NCBI RefSeq assembly: GCF_019061185.1
Contig: NZ_JAHQZU010000009.1
Location: forward strand, 1 to 64,000
Source: Paracoccus sp. Z118
Lineage (GTDB): Bacteria > Pseudomonadota > Alphaproteobacteria > Rhodobacterales > Rhodobacteraceae
Direction: 5' to 3'
Length of the DNA: 64,000 bases
This document shows positions 1 through 8,629 of this stretch, in pieces (within the stretch, counting starts at the first letter, position 1; each line of letters starts with the position of its first letter). The notes below the pieces were generated by a model. It ran no database searches and was not told where the DNA came from. It was given only the letters and a program-made list of their open reading frames with translations. Made by a program: the position numbers and the translations under genes.

Positions 1-45
1 GCGAAGCTCTGCGCGCCCGAGGAGGAGTGCTCGGATCAACTGTGA
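1..45 (+). CDS. Possible C-terminal tail of an upstream gene (cut by window edge)
   Basis: An open frame enters from the left edge and ends at TGA 43-45, 12 bases before bioY. Only 14 residues are visible, so no family can be named. In several alphaproteobacteria the energising genes bioM and bioN precede bioY, so the tail of one of these is possible. A second frame ending at 53 is also open, so the true frame is uncertain. Confidence 0.25.
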   Translation, partial: AKLCAPEEECSDQL

Positions 46-57
46 AGGACTGACCGC

Positions 58-627
58 ATGGAACGCAATATCGCCCAGATCGCCCTGTTCGCCGCAATGG
101 TTGCGGCGCTGGGGGTGGTGCCGCCGATCACGCTGGGCTTCGGCGTGCCGATTTCGGCGCAGTCGATGGGCGCCATGCTGGCGGGGGCGGTGCTGGGCGC
201 CCGCGCGGGAGCGGCGTCGATGGGGCTTTTCCTGCTGCTGGTGGCGCTCGGCCTGCCGCTGCTGTCGGGCGGCCGGGGCGGACTGGGCGTCTTCGCCGCG
301 CCCACGACCGGCTTTGCACTGGGCTTCATGCCGGCCGCCTTCGTGACCGGGCTGATCGTCGAACAGGTCCGCCTGCGCTCGGCCGGATTGCGCGCGGCGC
401 TTGGCGCGGTGATCGGCGGAATCGCGGTGCTGTATGTCTGCGGAGCGGTTGGCCTGTCGCTGGTGGCGGACAAGCCGCTGCCCGAGGCTTTCATGCTGAT
501 CGCGGTCTTCATTCCCGGCGACCTGCTGAAGGCGGCGATCACCGGCATGCTGGTGCAGGCGCTGGCGCAGGTCCGCCCCCAGACGCTTGGGTGGTATCGG
601 GGGCGTGTGAGCAGCCTGCGGTCCTGA
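58..627 (+). CDS. bioY: Biotin transporter substrate-binding subunit BioY
   Basis: 189 residues, the usual BioY length. The protein is almost entirely hydrophobic with about six membrane segments. It carries family features such as an early PPITLGFGVPI stretch, a GGRGGLGVF loop and a late FIPGDLLKA segment. BioY is the membrane component that captures biotin, alone or with the ECF-type ATPase BioM and permease BioN. The ATG at 58 follows a GAAGGA ribosome site. The partners are not visible here; they may lie upstream of the window. Family assignment rests on these motifs and is confident. Confidence 0.9.
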   Translation: MERNIAQIALFAAMVAALGVVPPITLGFGVPISAQSMGAMLAGAVLGARAGAASMGLFLLLVALGLPLLSGGRGGLGVFAAPTTGFALGFMPAAFVTGLIVEQVRLRSAGLRAALGAVIGGIAVLYVCGAVGLSLVADKPLPEAFMLIAVFIPGDLLKAAITGMLVQALAQVRPQTLGWYRGRVSSLRS

Positions 628-727
628 CCGGGACGGAAGCGCGCTTCTTTCTGCTTCGATGAGACCCCGGATCGAAACGCATCCGCCATGAAACCTGGCG
701 GATGATGGCCCCGCAGGAGAGTTTCCC

Positions 728-1777
728 TTGCCGAACGATCGAACCACGCCGACCGACATTCCCGCTGCCCCGGCAACGCGCATCAACCGTCAGGTCCGTC
801 TGATGAGACGTCCGGGCGGCATCCCGCAGCGGGACGATTTCGCCCTTGCCGAGGCGCCGGTTCCCGAGCCGGGCGAGGGACAGTTCCGGGTGCGCAACCT
901 CTATCTCTCGGTCGATCCCGCGCAGCGCGGATGGGCCTCGGCCGAGGCGAACTACGCCGCGCCCGTTGCACTGGACGGGCCGATGCGGGCGCTGGCAATC
1001 GGGGTGGTGGACGCCAGCCGCTGCGATGAGGTGGCCGAGGGCGAATATCTCTATGGCTGGTTCGGCTGGCAGGACTTCGCCATCGCGGAGCCTTCAGCCA
1101 TCATCCTGCGCGCCGACCTTCCGGTCCCGCTCGCCCAGTTCGGCGGTCTCGTCGGCATCAACGGCCTGACGGCCTATCTTGCGCTGACGAAATGCGGCCG
1201 CCCGGTCAAGGGGGACAGGATGCTCGTCTCCACCGCGGCGGGGGGCGTGGGCAGCCTCGTCGGGCAGATCGGCCGCATCCTCGGGTGCCGGTGCTTCGGC
1301 CTGGCCGGCAGTGACGACAAGGTCGCGCTCTGCACCGGGGAATACGGCTACGAGACGGCGTGGAACTACAGGACTGCAGACCTCGATGCCGTGCTGTCCG
1401 ATACCGTGCCCGAGGGTCTCGACGTCTATTTCGACAATGTCGGCGGCACGATCCTCGACAGGGCGCTGCGGCATCTCGCCGTCGGGGCGCGGGTCGTGCA
1501 ATGCGGAACCGCCTCGGTTCCCAGCTGGACGCCGCCGCCGACCGGCCCGCGGAACGAGCGCGAGATCCTGACCCGCCGGCTGCAATGGAGCGGCTTTGTG
1601 CTCTTCGATCACATGGCCGAGTTCAGGCGCGCCTCGCGCCAGCTGGCCGAGTGGTATGCCGCGGGCAGGATCGACCTGCGGCTGGAAATCCTCGACGGCA
1701 TCGAACACGCCGCAGGGTCCATCGCGGACCTCTACGCGGGGCGCAACAACGGCAAGCGGATGATCCGCATCGTGTGA
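728..1777 (+). CDS. NADP-dependent MDR-family oxidoreductase (CurA/alkenal reductase-like)
   Basis: 349 residues. The N-terminal GroES-like domain lacks zinc ligands. A Rossmann domain begins near residue 160 with AAGGVGSLVGQIG, followed by the NVGG element typical of the COG2130 group (2-alkenal reductases, curcumin reductase CurA). Members reduce activated C=C bonds with NADPH in the cytoplasm. The start is a TTG at 728, chosen because AGGAGA lies 8-9 bases upstream and homologous sequence begins before the next ATG at about 803. It is a single gene, convergent with the GntR gene downstream. The substrate cannot be told from sequence. Confidence 0.85.
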   Translation: MPNDRTTPTDIPAAPATRINRQVRLMRRPGGIPQRDDFALAEAPVPEPGEGQFRVRNLYLSVDPAQRGWASAEANYAAPVALDGPMRALAIGVVDASRCDEVAEGEYLYGWFGWQDFAIAEPSAIILRADLPVPLAQFGGLVGINGLTAYLALTKCGRPVKGDRMLVSTAAGGVGSLVGQIGRILGCRCFGLAGSDDKVALCTGEYGYETAWNYRTADLDAVLSDTVPEGLDVYFDNVGGTILDRALRHLAVGARVVQCGTASVPSWTPPPTGPRNEREILTRRLQWSGFVLFDHMAEFRRASRQLAEWYAAGRIDLRLEILDGIEHAAGSIADLYAGRNNGKRMIRIV

Positions 1778-1908
1778 TGGCGCCGCACCGTGCCATCGCA
1801 TGCGAACGCGTCGGTGTCGGCAACTTCCCGAGCTATGCGCGGCAGCGTCGTCCGCGCGGCTTTGGAAACCTTCTCCCCAACGGCCCTACTGCGACCGCCC
1901 CCCGCCCT

Positions 1909-2577
1909 CTACCCCCGCCCCTGCCGGACGCGGCGGTAGGAGACGACGAGGTCGTTGAACCGCTCGCCCTGCAGCGCGACGTGGGGATGCACGATCGCTG
2001 CAGCGCGGTCGGCGTCCTTGTCCACCAGCGCCTCGTAGATCGCGCGATGCTCGGCCAGCGATTGCCGCATCCGCCCGCGGGCCTGAAGCTGCGTCCGCCG
2101 GAACGGGGCGAGTCGGTTCAGCAGGCGCTCGGCTTCGGCGGCCAGGAACGAATTGCCCGAGGCGGCGTAGATCATGCGGTGGAAATCCCGGTTCGCGATG
2201 TAATAGGCGTCGATGTCGCCCGCGTCGGCCGCCTTCTCGCAGTCGTCCAGCGTGACCTGCAGGCGGTCGAGCCGCTCCTGATCGATCCGCTGGGCGGCGT
2301 AGCGGCCGCAGAGCGCCTCCACATCGGCCATGAACTCGAACATCTCGATCAGCTCATCCAGCGAGGGATAGTGCACGAACGCGCCCCGGCGGTGTTCCAG
2401 CCTGACCAGCCCCGACGAGGACAGCAGTTGCAGCGCCTCGCGCAAAGGCGTGCGCGAGACGTTGAACTCCTGCGCGAGCCGTTCCTCGTTCAGCCGCTCT
2501 CCCTGCGAGAACAGGCCCCTCATGATCCGCTCGATGAGCGCGTCGCGGATGACGAGGGCAGGGCGGGGGGAGCTCAT
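1909..2577 (-). CDS. matR: GntR-family (FadR/FCD) regulator of the malonate operon
   Basis: 222 residues. An N-terminal winged helix (RLNEERLAQEFNVSRTPLREAL) is followed by an all-helical FCD ligand domain carrying the metal/ligand-binding DxxFH pattern (NRDFHRMI). It is divergent from the TRAP/malonyl-CoA genes, and the intergenic region holds a TGTATACA palindrome like the reported MatR site of Rhizobium leguminosarum. The Sinorhizobium meliloti counterpart upstream of matPQMAB is called GtrA. By analogy it should control malonate uptake and use. ATG 2577 is used; the frame stays open further upstream but that would run across the operator. The symbol is by analogy. Confidence 0.85.
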   Translation of the reverse strand: MSSPRPALVIRDALIERIMRGLFSQGERLNEERLAQEFNVSRTPLREALQLLSSSGLVRLEHRRGAFVHYPSLDELIEMFEFMADVEALCGRYAAQRIDQERLDRLQVTLDDCEKAADAGDIDAYYIANRDFHRMIYAASGNSFLAAEAERLLNRLAPFRRTQLQARGRMRQSLAEHRAIYEALVDKDADRAAAIVHPHVALQGERFNDLVVSYRRVRQGRG

Positions 2578-2611
2578 GTCGCGCGACCTGAAAATGCAAA
2601 CGTCACGATTC

Positions 2612-2619
2612 TGTATACA
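2612..2619. promoter_or_regulatory. MatR-like operator palindrome TGTATACA beside a -35 box
   Basis: TGTATACA is a perfect 8-bp palindrome between the divergent regulator (start 2577) and matP (start 2714). A TTGACA hexamer follows at 2626-2631, reading toward matP. The reported MatR site of R. leguminosarum has the same TGTATACA core (recalled from the literature). Position next to a -35 box suggests repression relieved by malonate. A convincing -10 box was not seen. Confidence 0.65.
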
Positions 2620-2713
2620 AACTGCTTGACAGGGCATGCAACCACTCGGCAACCTGACCGACGCAGAGGGGACTGCGCGCGGAAACTTCCGCGCGAACCG
2701 GGAGGGGACAATC

Positions 2714-3700
2714 ATGAAAGCCATCACTCTGGCTGCAATCGCGCTTGCCGCAGGCACGGCGCTGGCCGCGCCGCTGGCCGCCAAGGAACTGCGCCTGTCG
2801 CACCAGTTCGCCGTCGGCGATCTGCGGCACAAGGTGGCCGAGATGGTCGCGAGCGATGTCGCCGCGGCGGACGTGGATCTGGAGATCAGGATCTTTCCGG
2901 CCAGCTCGCTCTTCAAGGCGAACGACCAGTATATTCCGCTGACCCGCGGCCAGCTCGACATGACGCTGTTTCCGCTGTCCTACGCGGGCGGCCAGCAGCA
3001 GGTCTATAACCTGACGCTGTTTCCGGGGCTGATCGAAAGCCACGAACACGCCAAGCGCGTGAACGAGTCGCCCTTCATGGACGAGATCGAGAAGGTGCTG
3101 AACGAAGACGATGTGATGACGCTGGTCCGCGGGTATCTGGCGGGCGGGTTCGCGTCGGTCGATGGCTGCGTCCGCCGCCCCGAGGACGTGCAGGGCAAGA
3201 CCGTCCGCGCGGCCGGCAAGGGCTTCGAGGAGATGCTGGAAGCCGCCGGCGCCTCGATCGCGTCGATGCCGTCGTCGGAAAACTACAACGCCATGCAGCA
3301 GAACATCCTGCAGGCGCTGAACACCAGCTCGTCCTCGTTCGTGTCGTTCCGGCTCTACGAACTGGCGGAATGCTACACCCCGGCGACCGACAGGGCGCTG
3401 TGGTTCATGTATCAGCCGCTGCTCATCAACAAGACCACCTTCGAGGATCTGACGCCGGAACAGCAGCAGGCCCTGCTGGACGCATCCGCGCGCGCCGAGG
3501 CGTTCTACGCCGAGGAAGCCGCCAAGGAGGACGCGGCCTCGGTCGAGGTGTTCCGCGAGGCGGGCGTCGAGATCGCGGAGATGAGCGACGAGGATTATGC
3601 GGCCTGGCAGGCGCTGGCCGAGGAGTCGTCCTACAGGATCTTCGCCGAAGAGGTGCCGGACGGCCAGCGCTGGCTGGATCTGGCGACCGCCGTCGAGTGA
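2714..3700 (+). CDS. matP: TRAP transporter solute-binding protein DctP (malonate type)
   Basis: 328 residues with a Sec signal peptide (about 1-23, cleavage near LAAPLAAKE) and the DctP fold, including the conserved arginine region around VQGKTVRAAGKGF. It is the periplasmic receptor of a sodium-driven TRAP transporter. GGGAGGGG lies just before ATG 2714. It heads a tightly spaced set, binding protein, small permease, large permease, malonyl-CoA decarboxylase, malonyl-CoA synthetase, the same order as matPQMAB of S. meliloti, where the transporter carries malonate. Substrate is inferred from neighbours. Confidence 0.87.
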   Translation: MKAITLAAIALAAGTALAAPLAAKELRLSHQFAVGDLRHKVAEMVASDVAAADVDLEIRIFPASSLFKANDQYIPLTRGQLDMTLFPLSYAGGQQQVYNLTLFPGLIESHEHAKRVNESPFMDEIEKVLNEDDVMTLVRGYLAGGFASVDGCVRRPEDVQGKTVRAAGKGFEEMLEAAGASIASMPSSENYNAMQQNILQALNTSSSSFVSFRLYELAECYTPATDRALWFMYQPLLINKTTFEDLTPEQQQALLDASARAEAFYAEEAAKEDAASVEVFREAGVEIAEMSDEDYAAWQALAEESSYRIFAEEVPDGQRWLDLATAVE

Positions 3701-3759
3701 TCGGAACCGGCGGAATGGCGCCCTCCGTTCCGCCCCCAACCCCACCCGGAAAGCACTCG

Positions 3760-4308
3760 ATGTCAGGACAAACCGTAGCTGTCCCCGCGCGGCACGGCGG
3801 CGATCCCTTCGTCCGCACGGTCCACGCCATCTCGATCTTCTGCGGTTGGCTGGCGGCCGGGCTGCTGGTCGCCAGCCTGCTGATCACCTGCCAGATGATC
3901 TTTGTCCGGGCCGTGATGGGCCAATCGACGATCTGGCAGACCGAAACCGTCATCTACATGGTCATCACAGGGGTCTGTCTTGGCCTTTCCTACGTCCAGC
4001 TGGTCCGGGGGCATGTGAACGTGGACCTGCTGCCGCTGGCCATGTCGCCGCGCATCCGCTTCGCCTGGGCGGTGACGATCAAGCTGGTGACGGTCGTCGT
4101 GATCGCGCTCATGGCCTGGTACAGCTTTGACGTGCTGCATCAGGCCTGGTCGCGCAACTGGCGCTCGCCCTCCGTCTGGGCGCCCAAGATCTGGCCGGTC
4201 TGGGCGGCCATCACGGCCGGGTTCGCGATGCTGCTGCTGCAACTGCTTTCGGATCTCTACGCGCTGCTTCGCGGGATCGACCAACCCTTCTCGCTGGAGA
4301 CGACCTGA
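3760..4308 (+). CDS. matQ: TRAP transporter small permease DctQ (malonate type)
   Basis: 182 residues with four hydrophobic segments and the DctQ-family pattern: WQTETVIYMVITGVCLGLSY in the second segment and RGHVNVDLLP after it. With the large subunit it forms the membrane part of the tripartite carrier. Its TGA overlaps the ATG of the large permease (4308), which suggests translational coupling. ATG 3760 was chosen because it directly precedes the first hydrophilic leader; a clear Shine-Dalgarno is weak here. Confidence 0.88.
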   Translation: MSGQTVAVPARHGGDPFVRTVHAISIFCGWLAAGLLVASLLITCQMIFVRAVMGQSTIWQTETVIYMVITGVCLGLSYVQLVRGHVNVDLLPLAMSPRIRFAWAVTIKLVTVVVIALMAWYSFDVLHQAWSRNWRSPSVWAPKIWPVWAAITAGFAMLLLQLLSDLYALLRGIDQPFSLETT

Positions 4309-5630
4309 TGGACCCCCTGCTTCTTGGCGTCATCGTCGGCTTGGCCACGATCGCCGTGCTGATGAGCGGGATCTCGGTCGGGGTCGGGCTGCTGACCGTG
4401 TCGGCGCTGTTCCTGCTGATCTTCGACGGCAGCCGGTCCCTGCAGATGATGCCCGAGATCTTCTTCGGCGACCTGAACTCGTTCACCATCCTGTCGATCC
4501 CGATGTTCATCGTCATGGGCGCGGCCATCGCATCCACCCGCGCGGGGGCCGACATCTTCGAGGCGATCGAGCGCTGGCTGACCCGTGTGCCGGGCGGGCT
4601 GGTCGTGTCCAACATCGGGGCCTGCGCGCTGTTCGCGGCGATGTCCGGCTCCTCGCCCGCGACCTGCGCCGCCATCGGCAAGATGGGCATCCCGGAAATG
4701 CGCAAGCGCGGCTATCCCGACACGGTGGCGGCGGGGTCCATCGCCGCCGGCGGGACGCTGGGCATTCTGATCCCGCCATCGGTGACGATGATCGTCTATG
4801 GCATCGCGACCGAAACATCGATCGGGCGGCTGTTCCTGGCCGGGCTGGTGCCGGGGGTCATGCTGGCGGGCATCTTCATGCTGTGGTCGATCTTCGCGAC
4901 CTGGCAGGCGGGCGGGCTGGAAGTGTTCCAGGCCCGCAGCTATTCGCTGCGCGAGCGGCTGGAGGTGCTGCCCCGCGTCCTGCCGTTCCTGATCGTCGTG
5001 GGGCTGGTGCTTTACGCCATGTATGGCGGCATCGCCACGACCTCGGAAACCGCCGCCGTGGGGGCCGTCGCCTGCCTGCTGATGGCAATCGTCATCTACA
5101 GGATGTGGAGCCCGCGCGCGATCTGGGGCGTCCTGCGCGATTCCACCCGCGAAAGCATCATGATCCTGTTCATCATGGCCGCGGCGGGCGTGTTCGCCTA
5201 CATGATGTCGTCGCTGTTCATCACCCAGTCCATCGCCGCGTGGATCACCGAGCTGGAGGTGAACCGCTGGGTGCTGATGCTCATCATCAACATCTTCCTG
5301 CTGGTCGCGGGCTTCTTCCTGCCGCCGGTCGCGGTGATCCTGATGACCGCGCCGGTCCTGCTGCCGATCCTCGAGGCGGCGAACTTCGATCCCTACTGGT
5401 TCGCGGTCATCCTGACGATCAACCTCGAGATCGGGCTGATCACCCCGCCGGTCGGGCTGAACCTGTTCGTCATCAACTCCATCGCGCCGGAAATTTCGCT
5501 CAAGACGATCCTGATCGGCTCGCTGCCCTATGTGCTGTGCATGGTGCTGGCCATCGTGCTCCTGTGCTTCTTCCCGTGGATCGCGACGGCGCTGCCCGAT
5601 GCGCTCATGGGTCCCATGATCGGAGGCTGA
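4308..5630 (+). CDS. matM: TRAP transporter large permease DctM (malonate type)
   Basis: 440 residues, about twelve membrane helices in two inverted halves. The conserved DctM signatures are present: SIPMFIVMG early, the AMSGSSPATCAAIG re-entrant loop, GTLGILIPPSV, and the C-terminal half repeat ending in ITPPVGLNLFVI. It is the sodium-coupled transport subunit. It overlaps the small permease by one base and is followed after two bases by matA, so it is clearly one operon. Substrate (malonate) is inferred from context. Confidence 0.9.
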   Translation: MDPLLLGVIVGLATIAVLMSGISVGVGLLTVSALFLLIFDGSRSLQMMPEIFFGDLNSFTILSIPMFIVMGAAIASTRAGADIFEAIERWLTRVPGGLVVSNIGACALFAAMSGSSPATCAAIGKMGIPEMRKRGYPDTVAAGSIAAGGTLGILIPPSVTMIVYGIATETSIGRLFLAGLVPGVMLAGIFMLWSIFATWQAGGLEVFQARSYSLRERLEVLPRVLPFLIVVGLVLYAMYGGIATTSETAAVGAVACLLMAIVIYRMWSPRAIWGVLRDSTRESIMILFIMAAAGVFAYMMSSLFITQSIAAWITELEVNRWVLMLIINIFLLVAGFFLPPVAVILMTAPVLLPILEAANFDPYWFAVILTINLEIGLITPPVGLNLFVINSIAPEISLKTILIGSLPYVLCMVLAIVLLCFFPWIATALPDALMGPMIGG

Positions 5631-5632
5631 GC

Positions 5633-6937
5633 ATGGGACGCTTCTCGTTCTTCACCCACATGATGGCAGGGCTGCTGGAACGCGAGCCGCAGCGCGGCGG
5701 CTCGGCGGGCGGCGAAAGCATCGAGACCATGGCGGCGGCCCTGCTGTCGGGCCGGGGCGAGGTGTCGGGGATGCGGCTGGCGGCCGACATCCTCGCCCGC
5801 TACGGGGATCTGGACGAGGCGCAGCGGACCGCCTTCTTTGGCTGGATGGCCCGCGAGCTGGACGTCGATCCCGGCGCGATCATCGCCGCAGCCGAGGCCT
5901 ATCGGGACGGCGGCGACGTGGACAGCTACGCCCGGCTGGCCGACGCCGCCGAGCCGTGCCGGCAGGAGCTGCTGCGCCGGCTCAATCAGGCGGCGGGGGC
6001 GACGCTCGATCTGGTGCGGATGCGGCTCGACCTGCTGCGTCTGCTTCCGGCCCACCCCGAGCTTGCCGCGCTCGATCTGGACTTCAAGCACCTGTTCCGG
6101 TCGTGGTTCAACCGCGGCTTTCTGGTGCTGCGGCCGATCGACTGGCACACGCCGGCGAACATCCTGGAAAAGATCGTGGAATACGAGGCCGTCCACGCCA
6201 TCAACGACTGGTCCGATCTTCAGCGCCGGGTGATGCCGGCGGACCGCCGCTGCTTCGCCTTCTTCCACCCCGCCATGCTGGAAGAGCCGCTGATCTTCGT
6301 CGAGGTCGCGCTGTGCGACGGCGTCCCGGACTCGGTGCAGGGGCTTCTGGCCGAGAACCGCGACGTTCTTGCCGACGACGATCTGGACACCGCCGTCTTC
6401 TATTCGATCTCGAACTGTCAGGAGGGGCTGCGCGGCATTTCCTTCGGCAACTCGCTCATCAAGCAGGTGGTGGAGGAGCTGCATCAGGAACTGCCGCAAC
6501 TGCGGACCTTCGTGACGCTTTCCCCGGTTCCGGGGCTGATGCGGCACCTGCGCGAACAGGACAGCGACAGCGCCCGCAAGCTGGTCGCCGCCGCCGATGC
6601 GGGCGACCGGCAGGCCCTCGGCGCGCTGGAGGGTGAGCTTCGCGCCCACGTCGCCCGCTGGCTGGTGGAAACCAAGCGCCCGGACGGCACGCCCGCCGAT
6701 CCGGTGGCCCGCTTCCATCTTGGCAACGGGGCCGAGCTGCATCAGATCCACACGCTGGCGGACGTGTCCCCCAACGGCATGAAGCAGTCGGCATCGGCGA
6801 TGGTCAGCTATCTCTATGATCTGGCCAGCGTCGAAGCCAACCACGAGGCGTTCGCCACGCAGAACCTGGTCGTGACATCGAAGGATATCAGGGCCTTGCT
6901 TCCGAAGGGGAAGCCGACAGGAAAGACGAAGCCATGA
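5633..6937 (+). CDS. matA: Malonyl-CoA decarboxylase
   Basis: 434 residues. It converts malonyl-CoA to acetyl-CoA and CO2. The family's N-terminal helical domain is followed by the GNAT-like catalytic domain. The catalytic serine appears as S297 in TLSPVPGL and the catalytic histidine as H362 in RFHLGNGAEL; both match the Ser/His pair known from characterised enzymes. Length is near that of bacterial MatA. The start lies two bases after matM, and its end overlaps matB by four bases. Together with MatB it turns imported malonate into acetyl-CoA. Confidence 0.93.
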   Translation: MGRFSFFTHMMAGLLEREPQRGGSAGGESIETMAAALLSGRGEVSGMRLAADILARYGDLDEAQRTAFFGWMARELDVDPGAIIAAAEAYRDGGDVDSYARLADAAEPCRQELLRRLNQAAGATLDLVRMRLDLLRLLPAHPELAALDLDFKHLFRSWFNRGFLVLRPIDWHTPANILEKIVEYEAVHAINDWSDLQRRVMPADRRCFAFFHPAMLEEPLIFVEVALCDGVPDSVQGLLAENRDVLADDDLDTAVFYSISNCQEGLRGISFGNSLIKQVVEELHQELPQLRTFVTLSPVPGLMRHLREQDSDSARKLVAAADAGDRQALGALEGELRAHVARWLVETKRPDGTPADPVARFHLGNGAELHQIHTLADVSPNGMKQSASAMVSYLYDLASVEANHEAFATQNLVVTSKDIRALLPKGKPTGKTKP

Positions 6938-8448
6938 CCAACCCGCTCCATGACGCGCTCATCGCCCCGCAGATCGACCGGACCGACCCGCTGCTGATTA
7001 CCGAAACCGGCGAGATCAGCGGCGCGGGGTTCGCGGCGATGTCCCACCGCTTCGCCCATGCGCTGACCGGGCTGGGGCTGAAGCCCGGCGACCGGATGGC
7101 GGTGCAGATCCAGAAATCCGCCGAGGCGCTGGCGCTTTACGGCGCGGCGCTGGCGACCGGCGTCGTGTTCCTGCCGCTGAATACCGCCTACACCCCCGAC
7201 GAGGTCGCCTATTTCGTCGAGAATGCCGGGGCCGCGCTGCTGGTCGGCGACCCCGCCGCGGCCGAGGTGCTGGAGCCGGTGGCGCGCCGCTTCGGGGCCG
7301 GGTTCCAGGCGCTGGACGGCGCGGGGCAGGGAAGCCTCGCCGATCTCGCGGCGGGGCGGCCGGACAGCTTCGACGCGGTGAGCCGCGACCGCGACGATCT
7401 GGCGGCGATCCTTTATACATCCGGCACCACGGGGCGTTCCAAGGGCGCGATGTTGACGCAGGCGAATCTGCTGGACAACGCGCAGGTGCTCGCCGAGGCG
7501 TGGCGCTTCACCGACAGCGACGTGCTGCTGCACATGCTGCCGATCTTCCACACCCACGGGCTGTTCGTCGCCTCGAACGTGTCGCTGCTGACCGGCGGGA
7601 AGATGATCTTCCTGCCCGGCTTCAGTGCCGACCGTGCGATCCGCTGGCTGCCGCAGGCGACGGCGATGATGGGCGTGCCGACCTTCTACACGCGGCTGCT
7701 GGACGATCCCCGCTTCGACCGGGCGCTGAGCGGGCATATGCGGCTCTTCACCTCGGGCTCGGCCCCGCTGCTGGCCGAGACGCATCGCCAGTTCGAGGAG
7801 CGCACCGGCCACCGCATCCTCGAACGCTACGGGATGACGGAAACGAACATGTCCACGTCCAACCCCTATGACGGCGAGCGCCGGGCCGGGACGGTCGGTC
7901 CGGCATTGCCCGGCGTCGAGGTTCGGATCACCGACCCGGAAACCGGCGAGCCCCTGCCGCAGGGCACCCCCGGCATGATCGAGGTGCGCGGCCACAACGT
8001 CTTCAAGGGCTACTGGCAGATGCCCGAGAAGACCGCCGAGGAGCTGCGCCCCGACGGGTTCTTCATCACCGGCGACATCGGCGTGATCGACGAAGCCGGC
8101 TATGTGACCATCGTCGGCCGGCAGAAGGACCTCATCATCTCGGGCGGCTACAACATCTACCCGAAAGAGATCGAGCTGCTGCTGGACGAGCAGCCGGGCG
8201 TGCTGGAAAGCGCCGTGATCGGCGTCCCCCATCCCGACTTCGGCGAGGGCGTGGTGGCGGTCATCGTCCCCGCGCCGGGGGGCGAGCCGAAGCCCGCCGA
8301 GCTCGAGGCCGCGATCTCCTCGCGTCTCGCCCGGTTCAAGCAACCCAAGCGCTATGTCGTCCAGGACGTCCTGCCCCGCAACACCATGGGCAAGGTGCAG
8401 AAGAACCTGCTGCGCGAGCGGTTCAAGGACAGTTTCCGGCAGTCGTGA
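6934..8448 (+). CDS. matB: Malonyl-CoA synthetase (AMP-forming)
   Basis: 504 residues of the ANL superfamily. Visible motifs are the P-loop-like ILYTSGTTGRSKGAM, the hinge GRQKDLIISGGYNIYPKE and the C-terminal catalytic lysine region NTMGKVQKN. It ligates malonate and CoA with ATP in the cytoplasm. ATG overlaps the matA stop. Substrate choice is inferred from the matA neighbour and the overall resemblance to MatB; other short-chain dicarboxylates such as methylmalonate may also be used, as known for MatB enzymes. Confidence 0.92.
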   Translation: MTNPLHDALIAPQIDRTDPLLITETGEISGAGFAAMSHRFAHALTGLGLKPGDRMAVQIQKSAEALALYGAALATGVVFLPLNTAYTPDEVAYFVENAGAALLVGDPAAAEVLEPVARRFGAGFQALDGAGQGSLADLAAGRPDSFDAVSRDRDDLAAILYTSGTTGRSKGAMLTQANLLDNAQVLAEAWRFTDSDVLLHMLPIFHTHGLFVASNVSLLTGGKMIFLPGFSADRAIRWLPQATAMMGVPTFYTRLLDDPRFDRALSGHMRLFTSGSAPLLAETHRQFEERTGHRILERYGMTETNMSTSNPYDGERRAGTVGPALPGVEVRITDPETGEPLPQGTPGMIEVRGHNVFKGYWQMPEKTAEELRPDGFFITGDIGVIDEAGYVTIVGRQKDLIISGGYNIYPKEIELLLDEQPGVLESAVIGVPHPDFGEGVVAVIVPAPGGEPKPAELEAAISSRLARFKQPKRYVVQDVLPRNTMGKVQKNLLRERFKDSFRQS

Positions 8449-8525
8449 ACGGGTCGCGCAGGCGCGCGCCCGGCCCTTCGGACGTGTCCTCCGGGGCCGA
8501 TTCCATCGGTGCTATCGCCGTCCCA

Positions 8526-8556
8526 CGCGCAAGTTGTCCTGAACGACAGTTGCGCG
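8526..8556 (+). terminator. Inverted repeat after matB, possible terminator
   Basis: CGCGCAA (8526-8532) pairs with TTGCGCG (8550-8556), with an inner TGTC/GACA stem and a six-base loop. A purine-rich tail, not a T-run, follows. It lies 77 bases after matB and 70 before the next start, so it could end the malonate transcript or be a protein site. Confidence 0.4.
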
Positions 8557-8587
8557 GGGCAGGCGGATAGAAAAGAATGGCATCGCA

Positions 8588-8612
8588 GCCCTGCTGTCGC
8601 TACAGGCAGGGC
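8588..8612 (+). promoter_or_regulatory. Leader hairpin just upstream of the TAXI gene
   Basis: GCCCTGCTGT (8588-8597) pairs with ACAGGCAGGGC (8602-8612) with one bulged base and a four-base loop. It ends five bases before the GGGAGAGA ribosome site of the gene starting at 8630. It may stabilise the message or affect translation; no riboswitch family is recognised. Confidence 0.35.
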
Positions 8613-8629
8613 GTGAAAGGGAGAGACGC

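Noticed and set aside
1360..2713. Long plus-strand open frame before matP
   Set aside because: It overlaps the MDR gene and runs antisense through the GntR gene; composition is that of a shadow frame.
2578..2961. N-terminal extension of the GntR regulator
   Set aside because: It would cover the operator and the matP start antisense; the winged helix begins right after ATG 2577.
4127..5632. N-terminal extension of the malonyl-CoA decarboxylase frame
   Set aside because: It covers the TRAP permease genes in another frame; the enzyme's family start is at 5633, two bases after matM.
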